Positions 1 to 6,406 of a DNA stretch of 18,845 bases are shown here, piece after piece (positions within the stretch are counted from its first letter, which is position 1; every line of letters begins with the position of its first letter). The notes beneath the pieces are model-generated. The model made no database searches. It saw only the letters and a list, made by a program, of their open reading frames with translations, and was not told where the DNA came from. The position numbers were made by a program, and so were the translations under genes. The stretch is from contig CAMNAD010000009.1 of the NCBI GenBank assembly GCA_946530505.1, positions 1 through 18,845 on the forward strand, in the 5' to 3' direction. The stretch is from an uncultured Bacteroidales bacterium. Lineage in GTDB: Bacteria > Bacteroidota > Bacteroidia > Bacteroidales > UBA932.

Positions 1-151
1 GGGCTGGAAGAAGGACATCAGCGGCATACGCAGTTTCGACGCCCTCCCCGCCGAACTCAAGGACTACATCGCATTCATCGAAAAAGAAACAGGCTGCCCC
101 GTGCGGATCGTATCCGTAGGGCCGGACCGCGAAGCCATAATCTCCAGATAA
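1..151 (+). CDS. purA: Adenylosuccinate synthetase, C-terminal end (partial)
   Basis: This is the last 49 codons of a gene that begins before the window; the frame starts at base 2 and ends with TAA at 149-151. The translation begins GWKKDISGIRSFDALP and contains a GCPVRIVSVGPDRE stretch near the end. This is the conserved C-terminus of adenylosuccinate synthetase, including the VSVGPDR segment involved in GTP/IMP site architecture. The enzyme joins IMP and aspartate with GTP hydrolysis to give adenylosuccinate, the first committed step from IMP to AMP, in the cytoplasm. The next gene starts one base after this stop, so purA, purC and purB form one transcription unit, and PurB uses the PurA product. 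The identification rests on about 49 residues, but these are highly characteristic. Confidence 0.9.
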   Translation, partial: GWKKDISGIRSFDALPAELKDYIAFIEKETGCPVRIVSVGPDREAIISR

Positions 152-152
152 A

Positions 153-1079
153 ATGAACACCATCCTCAGCACTGATTTCAAGTTCCCCGGACAGAGGGGC
201 AAATATACCGGCAAGGTCCGCGACGTCTACGACCTTGGCGACAAGATAGTCATGGTGGCCACCGACCGCATCTCAGCGTTCGACTGCGTGCTCCCCAAGG
301 GCATTCCCTACAAGGGGCAGATACTCAACAGAATAGCGGCGATGTTCCTGGACGCCACCGCCGACATCATTCCCAACTGGAAAGTCTCCGTTCCGGACCC
401 GGCCGTCACCATAGGCCACAGGTGCGAGCCTTTCAAGGTGGAGATGGTCATACGCGGCTGCCTCACCGGACACGCCTGGCGCGAGTACGCCGAGGGCAAG
501 CGCAGCCTCTGCGGAGTACCTCTCCCCGAAGGGATGAAGGAGAACGAGCGCTTCCCCGAGCCCATCATCACCCCCACCACCAAGGCGGACGAAGGGCACG
601 ACCTGGATATCTCCCGCGAGGAGATAATCGCCAGCGGCCTGGTGGGCGCGGAGGACTATGCGCAGATCGAGGCCTACACCCGCGCCCTCTTCGCAAGGGG
701 CTGCGAGATGGCGGCAAAGCGCGGGCTCATCCTCGTGGACACCAAGTACGAGTTCGGCAAGAAGGACGGACGCATAATGCTGATGGACGAGGTGCACACC
801 CCCGACTCCTCCCGCTATTTCTACGCCGAAGGCTACGAGGAACGCATCGCCCGCGGCGAGAAGCAGAAGCAGCTCTCCAAGGAGTTCGTGCGCGAGTGGC
901 TGATGGCGAACGGCTTCAACGGCGGCGCCGGGCAGAGCGTACCCGAGATGACCCCCGAGGTAGTGGACGGCATCAGCAAGCGCTACATCGAACTCTACGA
1001 GCACGTCACCGGCCAGACGTTCAGCGGCTCCGACCGCACGGCCGCGGAAATGGAAAAGAATATCCTGGCAGCACTATGA
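153..1079 (+). CDS. purC: SAICAR synthetase (phosphoribosylaminoimidazole-succinocarboxamide synthase)
   Basis: A complete 308-residue protein. It condenses CAIR with aspartate using ATP to give SAICAR in de novo purine synthesis. Visible family marks are KVRDVYDLGD near residue 21 (nucleotide-binding N-terminus), ATDRISAFD at 36-44, PTTKADEGHD at 141-150, DTKYEFG at 196-202 and the signature DEVHTPDSSRY at 212-222. Its length and C-terminal extension fit the long, yeast-like form common in Bacteroidota rather than the ~240-residue form of E. coli. The start at 153 lies one base after the purA stop and gives the expected N-terminus. The stop overlaps the purB start as ATGA, so the two are probably translationally coupled. 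PurB cleaves fumarate from the product of this enzyme. Confidence 0.96.
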   Translation: MNTILSTDFKFPGQRGKYTGKVRDVYDLGDKIVMVATDRISAFDCVLPKGIPYKGQILNRIAAMFLDATADIIPNWKVSVPDPAVTIGHRCEPFKVEMVIRGCLTGHAWREYAEGKRSLCGVPLPEGMKENERFPEPIITPTTKADEGHDLDISREEIIASGLVGAEDYAQIEAYTRALFARGCEMAAKRGLILVDTKYEFGKKDGRIMLMDEVHTPDSSRYFYAEGYEERIARGEKQKQLSKEFVREWLMANGFNGGAGQSVPEMTPEVVDGISKRYIELYEHVTGQTFSGSDRTAAEMEKNILAAL

Positions 1080-2371
1080 TAGAAAGGTATTCACGCCCGC
1101 AGATGAGGGCGATCTGGACAGAAGAAAACAAATTCAACGCCTACCTTAAAGTAGAAATCCTCTCCTGCGAGGCATGGAGCAAGCTCGGCGTTATTCCCGA
1201 GGAGGACGTCCGCAAGATTGCGGAGAAGGCGCGTTTCGACGTGGAGCGCATACGCGAGATAGAGGAGCAGACCCGCCACGACGTGGTGGCCTTCACCCGC
1301 TGCGTGAGCGAAAGCCTCGGCGAAGAGAAGAAGTGGGTGCACTACGGCCTCACCTCCACCGACGTGGTGGACACCGCCAACGGCTGGCTCATCCGCCAGG
1401 CCGACGAAATCCTCCTCCAGGACATCAAGGACTTCATGCAGATACTCCGCCGCAGGGCCCTGGAATTCAAGGACACCCCCTGCATAGGCCGCACCCACGG
1501 CATACACGCGGACATCACCTCCTTCGGCCTCAAGTGGGCCCTCTGGTACGAGGAGATGAAACGCAATCTCGAGCGCTTCGAACTGGCGCGCAAGGGCGTG
1601 GAGGCCGGCAAGATGAGCGGGGCGGTGGGCAACTTCGCAAACATCCCCCCGCAGATCCAGGACTACGTATGCGGCAAACTCGGCATCGAGAGCGCCAACA
1701 TCTCCACCCAGGTGCTCCAGCGCGACAGGCACGCCTTCTACCTCTCCACCCTCGCGGTGATCGCCTCTTCGATAGAGCAGATGGCGATGGAGGTCCGCAG
1801 CCTGCAGCGCACGGAGGTGCGTGAGGCGGAGGAGGCCTTCCGCAAAGGGCAGAAGGGCTCGAGCGCGATGCCGCACAAGCGCAACCCCATAGGCAGCGAG
1901 AACATCTGCGGCTGCGCCCGCGTGATGCGAGGCTACATGGCCACCGCTAACGAGAACGTGGCGCTCTGGCACGAAAGGGATATCTCCCACTCCAGCACCG
2001 AACGCATCATACTCCCGGACGCCACCGAACTGCTGGACTACATGCTCACCCGCTTCGGCGGCATACTCGAGAACCTGGTGGTATATAAAGACAAGATGCT
2101 GCAGGACATCTACATGACCAACGGCGTAATCTTCGCCCAGAGGGTGATGAACGCCCTGATTGGCAAGGGTCTCTCCCGCGAGCAGGCCTACGACACCGTG
2201 CAGCCCCTGGCGATGAAGGCCTGGAGCGAGCACGTCGACTATGCCGGGCTGCTGAAAAGCAGCGAAGCAGTCACCGCCCTGCTTTCAGCGCAGGAAATCG
2301 ACGACTGCTTCACCTTGGACTACTATTTCAAGAATGTAGATTATATTTTCGGCAGGGTGGGAATCAATTGA
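1076..2371 (+). CDS. purB: Adenylosuccinate lyase
   Basis: A 431-residue enzyme of the fumarase/aspartase superfamily. It removes fumarate from SAICAR (giving AICAR) and from adenylosuccinate (giving AMP), so it acts after both PurC and PurA, whose genes lie just upstream. Key segments are TRHDVVAF at 66-73, GLTSTDVVDTA at 91-101, GRTHGIHA at 138-145 with the likely general-acid histidine, and the superfamily signature GSSAMPHKRNP at 261-271, which carries the catalytic flexible-loop serine. The start at 1076 overlaps the purC stop by 4 nt. The same frame is open far upstream through purC, but that extension reads as Arg/Pro-rich out-of-frame sequence and is not part of the protein. The last 8 nt overlap the convergent metalloprotease gene. 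Confidence 0.96.
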   Translation: MIERYSRPQMRAIWTEENKFNAYLKVEILSCEAWSKLGVIPEEDVRKIAEKARFDVERIREIEEQTRHDVVAFTRCVSESLGEEKKWVHYGLTSTDVVDTANGWLIRQADEILLQDIKDFMQILRRRALEFKDTPCIGRTHGIHADITSFGLKWALWYEEMKRNLERFELARKGVEAGKMSGAVGNFANIPPQIQDYVCGKLGIESANISTQVLQRDRHAFYLSTLAVIASSIEQMAMEVRSLQRTEVREAEEAFRKGQKGSSAMPHKRNPIGSENICGCARVMRGYMATANENVALWHERDISHSSTERIILPDATELLDYMLTRFGGILENLVVYKDKMLQDIYMTNGVIFAQRVMNALIGKGLSREQAYDTVQPLAMKAWSEHVDYAGLLKSSEAVTALLSAQEIDDCFTLDYYFKNVDYIFGRVGIN

Positions 2372-4829
2372 CGAGTATCTCCTGCTCGATATCTTCCTGG
2401 GAGCCGTCGGCGTATGTCACGACGGCTTTTATCGTATGCGTGCCGGCTGTGAGAACAACGGACGGCTCACTTGTCTGGACGCCGTCATAATACCATTTAA
2501 TGTTCACGGCAGCTTCGCCGGCATCGGGATTCTCGAGGGCAAGATTGAATACGGATCCCGCCTTGTAGGCTTTGCCGTTGCCAGGGTTGGAGATCACCTT
2601 CACGCCGAGTGCGGAAAAAGGCTCCACGCTCGACACTATTCCCGCCCCGATGACGAAATTGTATCCGATGCTATACCAGTCATCCCCTCCGTTTGTCTGG
2701 TAGCCGGCACGCAACTCTCCCCCGCCTTCCACCGGGTCTTCGCCGTCGATTGTCATCCAATACTGGGTGGTTATGCCCGAAACGGCATACCCTACATAAA
2801 CCGGAGTATCTGCCGGGATGCTTATTCCGGCATCACTGATATCGACGGTGGCCACCTTGCCGAACTCAGGCTTCACGCTGCGGGTGAACATCCTCCTGGC
2901 GCCGAAGTCGATAAACACGTCCATGGCATCCGCCTTGTCGCCGGATATCATGTAGCTGATAGTCGTGAACTTGTACCCAACGTATTGCTCGAGCTCCTCT
3001 TCCGAGAAACGGACTGCATTGGTGGACGACCAGCTTTCGGCCCCGTCCGTGTATCCGAGCGAAACCGATGGCTTCTTGTACTTCTGCAGGATTGCGGGGA
3101 TACCCTCGGAATAATCGTACAGCGTAACGCTCAGTTGCGTCGATTTCGCCTTGGACAGCTGAACGACCTCCTTGCGGGTGGTATAGCACTCCAGCGCGAA
3201 GGTCACGGTCACGCTCTGCCCGGCCTCCAAGGGGATGTCAATGGAATATGCCCCGGAAGCATCCGTAAGAGTATGCAGGGAGGCCATGGGAACAGCGGAA
3301 TCCACCGTCACCTTAACACCCTCCAGGGCTTTTCCCTTGCTGTCCCGGACCTTCCCGGACAGCGTCCTGTTTTCGAAAATCCCAAGCTTGAATGAAACGC
3401 TGCCGGCCTCATAGCCTATGTCCGAGAGAGTGTATCCGCTTTTCTGGCCGGACCAGTCCACGCCTTCGAACGAGGTAGTGGCCGTGCCCCCCGGGAAGAC
3501 CAGGTCCTGATACGAACGGTACATCATTGTGGGCCACTCTATATAGTAGCAGGGATGGTCGCCCTGGCAGTTCAGGGTATTGTATGTCCAGAGGGTTTTG
3601 TCGGACATATCCACGTGATAGACCAGCATCCCCTCCGGAGCTTGGGCAGTGCTTGAGGACTTGATGTAGCTGTCCCATCCGGAACCGTCCCTTACCTCAT
3701 ACAGGAAAAACTCGCTTTCGACGGATGCAGGAGTCTTCATGCAGGCGTTTTCGTGAATGGGACGCAGCGTCATGCGACCCGAGGCTTCCGGCTCCGGCAG
3801 TTCGTCGAGCCAGCCCAGCATCCAGCGCTCCAGCGCTCCCATATACGGCGGAGTGCGGCCGTTATTGTTGTACGGACCGTCGCACATCAGCGAAAATGCG
3901 TACACCGTCCTGGCCGTGCCGTTCTGCTCGTAGTCGGTATCGTAGAAGTCCGGCAGGCCGAGTACGTGCGAGAATTCGTGGCAGAAAGTACCGATTCCGC
4001 TCATCGCACTGCCGTTGAATCCGCGCAGTTCCGAGGAGCAGGCGTAAGACCATGGGCGTACCCCGTCCAGGACGAAATCTTCGTCATATATGGCAGAGGC
4101 GTGGGGCCAGATATGGTCGGGGCTTGCCCCCTCCGCCTCGTTATGGCCGGCGAAATACACGAATACATTGTCCACATACCCGTCGCCATCATAGTCATAG
4201 TCCTTGAAATCCACTGATGGATCCGCCAGTTTGCAGGCCTCGGAGACCATCCCCTCCACATTGCTGTCGGCTTCGTCACCGTTCTTTTTCCCGTAATCAG
4301 CATAAGCGCCGGAAACCTTCAAGGGACCCACGACGTCAAATACAGGGCAGAAAGCCCCGCTCGAATTGTCCTTGAAATAATCAGCCACCGAGCCGGTCCC
4401 CCCGTTTTCGGAATAGCCTTCCGCATTCAAAAGGCGGGAGAAGGCCCCGGCGGGGTCCGCAACCGAGAAAGACAGGTCCTTGAACTCTACCAGCAGCACC
4501 AGAAAATGCTTCTCGCCCAAACTGATCCGGGAGCCTGCCCTGGGCATCATCCATGGGGCTTTCCTGTTCCTGCGGGCTTCCATCCTCAACTGCCGCGCCC
4601 TTGCGGGGGATGGCTTCGCCGCTTCGCGCCAGAAGCCGTCGCTGCCGAGTTCCACGACCTTGCCGCCGGAGCTGGCATAATGGTAGAACTCGTCGCCGTG
4701 CATCTGCACGGTAACATAGCTGCCGTCGGGCTGGCGGTAACGTATGGCCGCCGGGCTGGCGGGTACCGCCATCGCCTTGGCTGCCGCAGCCGCGAGCAGA
4801 AGCAAAGAGAGGAGCAGGCGACGCATCAT
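2364..4829 (-). CDS. Secreted M6-family (immune inhibitor A-like) metalloprotease
   Basis: An 821-residue exported zinc protease, last gene of the five-gene minus-strand operon. A typical Sec signal (MMRR, then a Leu/Ala-rich core to about residue 21) is followed by a propeptide-like region to ~100 and an M6 peptidase domain at ~105-470. The zinc motif HEFSHVLGLPD lies at 284-294 (H284, E285, H288, and D294 as probable third ligand). The acidic DYDYDGDGYVDNVFVYFAG block at ~210-228 is the usual M6 metal-binding segment. A carboxypeptidase-regulatory/CnaB-like beta-sandwich follows at ~487-572 (TLSGKVRDSKGKALEGVKV), then a jelly-roll-like region at ~575-735 and an Ig-like end at ~745-821. I see no T9SS sorting domain, so it probably leaves the periplasm by another route or stays there. 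Its start overlaps the preceding stop by 4 nt. Substrate is unknown. Confidence 0.9.
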   Translation of the reverse strand: MMRRLLLSLLLLAAAAAKAMAVPASPAAIRYRQPDGSYVTVQMHGDEFYHYASSGGKVVELGSDGFWREAAKPSPARARQLRMEARRNRKAPWMMPRAGSRISLGEKHFLVLLVEFKDLSFSVADPAGAFSRLLNAEGYSENGGTGSVADYFKDNSSGAFCPVFDVVGPLKVSGAYADYGKKNGDEADSNVEGMVSEACKLADPSVDFKDYDYDGDGYVDNVFVYFAGHNEAEGASPDHIWPHASAIYDEDFVLDGVRPWSYACSSELRGFNGSAMSGIGTFCHEFSHVLGLPDFYDTDYEQNGTARTVYAFSLMCDGPYNNNGRTPPYMGALERWMLGWLDELPEPEASGRMTLRPIHENACMKTPASVESEFFLYEVRDGSGWDSYIKSSSTAQAPEGMLVYHVDMSDKTLWTYNTLNCQGDHPCYYIEWPTMMYRSYQDLVFPGGTATTSFEGVDWSGQKSGYTLSDIGYEAGSVSFKLGIFENRTLSGKVRDSKGKALEGVKVTVDSAVPMASLHTLTDASGAYSIDIPLEAGQSVTVTFALECYTTRKEVVQLSKAKSTQLSVTLYDYSEGIPAILQKYKKPSVSLGYTDGAESWSSTNAVRFSEEELEQYVGYKFTTISYMISGDKADAMDVFIDFGARRMFTRSVKPEFGKVATVDISDAGISIPADTPVYVGYAVSGITTQYWMTIDGEDPVEGGGELRAGYQTNGGDDWYSIGYNFVIGAGIVSSVEPFSALGVKVISNPGNGKAYKAGSVFNLALENPDAGEAAVNIKWYYDGVQTSEPSVVLTAGTHTIKAVVTYADGSQEDIEQEILVN

Positions 4830-5506
4830 TTCCGGAAAATATAAACTGTATTTTCGTCGGCAAGCCAGATGCGGTGCTCTTCGGCGCGCACCAGCTCAAG
4901 TTCCTTCTCCTGCTGGTTCGGCACCCCTGTCAGCCAGTTCTGCAGGATGCCGGCGGAGAAGGTATCCCCGGCCTTGGCGCCGTAAGGTATTCCCTTGATT
5001 ATAAGAAACTTGTTCTCCGGTGCGAATATCATCCTCAAATCGAAGCTACCGTCACGGTAACGCCGCACGGAACTCTGGTGTGCGAGGGCGTCGAACAGGA
5101 GTTCCGCCCCATTTCCATCGTAATTGTGCACACCGGGCTTCTCGCCAAGGGGAAGCTGGCGGAAGACGGCGGAGACGCTCTTGCTCCCGGATTTTGCAGT
5201 GAGGCTGCCCGTACGGATTTCCGTTCCGAGGTTGTCCTCCATATGCACGGTGATCTCGGTGCGGCCGTTTCCCGTAAGTTCCGACGAAACCAGCGATGCC
5301 CAGGGAGTATCCTCCAGGGCACTGCTGACATCCAGGTCGCAGGTTATCACAAACACTGCATCATGGGCGCGCCAGGACTCCTTCTGCAAAGACTCGGGCG
5401 TTATTCTCAGAATTTCAGGCTCCTTGGGTGCCTCCGGCGTACGGGCGCAGGCGGCAAGGGCGAGCAGAGCGCAAATTGCTCCCGCGATTCTGGGGGTGCT
5501 GCACAT
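4826..5506 (-). CDS. BACON-domain-like surface lipoprotein of unknown function
   Basis: A 226-residue predicted lipoprotein. The signal peptide ends in a good lipobox (LALAAC, Cys20), followed by a Pro/Glu-rich linker. Residues ~33-118 have the pattern of a BACON beta-sandwich: a start like ILRITPESL, a WASLVS core strand, an NxGTEIRTGSLTAKSG hairpin and a final VSAVFRQ strand. The rest (~120-226) has no domain I recognise; it contains a FDLRMIFAPENKFLIIKG segment and ends VYIFRK. BACON domains are usually carbohydrate- or mucin-associated modules, but function cannot be transferred from that alone. The start overlaps the stop of the PorV-like gene by one base (TGATG) and the stop overlaps the M6 start by four, so it is made with both. 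It may be an accessory or anchor protein for the proteases (inference). Confidence 0.72.
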   Translation of the reverse strand: MCSTPRIAGAICALLALAACARTPEAPKEPEILRITPESLQKESWRAHDAVFVITCDLDVSSALEDTPWASLVSSELTGNGRTEITVHMEDNLGTEIRTGSLTAKSGSKSVSAVFRQLPLGEKPGVHNYDGNGAELLFDALAHQSSVRRYRDGSFDLRMIFAPENKFLIIKGIPYGAKAGDTFSAGILQNWLTGVPNQQEKELELVRAEEHRIWLADENTVYIFRK

Positions 5507-6402
5507 CAGAAGCTATAGCTCAGTCCTGCAAGGAAGCTGCCGCCGATAGTATCCGATGCCAACAGATAGGACAGATTGAGCCCTATGCCGAAGTACTTGG
5601 CGCCCAGGCCTATTGAAGCATAAGAGGGAAGGCCCTTGTCCTTGCTGCCGAGATGATATCCGGCACGTGCGCTGACAATGTCGGCATAGCAGTACTCGGC
5701 ACCGAGCGAAGCCCCGAAAGCGCCCTCGAAGAGGTATGTAAATTCCGCGGCCGCCTTGAGGCCTTCTATCACCTCGTATGCAGCGCCGGCCTTAAGCAGC
5801 GCCGGCTGCTTGTAATCAGACTCGCCATAATTGACTTTACCGCCAATATTGCACACCGCCAGTCCGGCCTGGAGCGCATCACTTGCATACATTGCGCTTA
5901 CGTCCACTCCGAACACGGATGCCTTGGCATCGCTGGCCAGCACCGAAGATGTGCTGCGAACGGTCACTGCAGCGGACAGGTTTTCCAGGATACGGTATCC
6001 GATACCCAGTGCGAACGAAGATTCCTTGGGAGTAAAGCTGGGGGTCACCTGGCTCACGGAGCCGGTGATACCGGTGACCTCGTAGGCAGGCTGCGCGAAG
6101 TTCTTGTATTCGAGCGCCACGCCGAGTTTGCCCAGCCGGACAGATGCAGATGCTCCGAGTATCTTGTCAGAAGCCGCTTTCGGCTGCCATGAGCCATAAC
6201 TGACGCCGGCCGAGCCGGTGCCTTCCATAAATACGGTGCTGGCGGCATAGCCCTGCAGGGCATAGGCCGGAGAGCCAAGGACAGAGATTCCGGCAGCCCC
6301 CATGGCCTGAGGATCAGAATTCACCAAAAGCGAAGGAAGAACCTGCGCAAAAGACGCTGCGCTCCATACGGAGGCTACGATTATTGTCAATATCTTCTTC
6401 AT
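5506..6402 (-). CDS. PorV/PorQ-family outer-membrane beta-barrel protein
   Basis: A 298-residue outer-membrane protein with a signal peptide (MKKILTIIVASVWSAASFAQ). It then shows the PorV/PorQ family opening, NSDPQAMGAAGISVLGSPAYALQGYA, in place of the usual DARAMGMGG...NPA. The remainder alternates short Gly/Ala-rich amphipathic strands such as GVALEYKNF, SFALGIGYRI, GAKYFGIGLNLSYL and a final LAGLSYSF ending in Phe, as expected for a FadL-like barrel. In known T9SSs PorV carries cargo from the translocon to the attachment complex and PorQ sits in that complex. This protein is shorter than the PorV of Porphyromonas, so it is probably a paralogue rather than the core PorV. It lies 4 nt after a protease with a T9SS sorting domain, which suggests a dedicated partner (inference). 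Confidence 0.78.
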   Translation of the reverse strand: MKKILTIIVASVWSAASFAQVLPSLLVNSDPQAMGAAGISVLGSPAYALQGYAASTVFMEGTGSAGVSYGSWQPKAASDKILGASASVRLGKLGVALEYKNFAQPAYEVTGITGSVSQVTPSFTPKESSFALGIGYRILENLSAAVTVRSTSSVLASDAKASVFGVDVSAMYASDALQAGLAVCNIGGKVNYGESDYKQPALLKAGAAYEVIEGLKAAAEFTYLFEGAFGASLGAEYCYADIVSARAGYHLGSKDKGLPSYASIGLGAKYFGIGLNLSYLLASDTIGGSFLAGLSYSF

Positions 6403-6406
6403 CGCA

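Noticed and set aside
273..1004. Long open frame on the minus strand across purC
   Set aside because: It is opposite a fully conserved gene, its translation is low-complexity Val/Gly/Ala/Leu-rich, and it arises from GC-rich third positions.
422..1075. Possible long N-terminal extension of PurB
   Set aside because: The frame is open but reads as Arg/Pro-rich sequence overlapping purC. The normal PurB N-terminus begins at 1076 with an ATGA overlap.
1091..2233. 380-codon open frame on the minus strand across purB
   Set aside because: Same cause: antisense of a conserved GC-rich gene, with His/Val/Ala/Gly-rich translation and no recognisable domain or start signal.
2364..2600. T9SS sorting domain at the end of the M6 protease
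   Set aside because: The C-terminus is an Ig-like strand pattern ending in EILVN, without the YPNP motif or the usual terminal signature.
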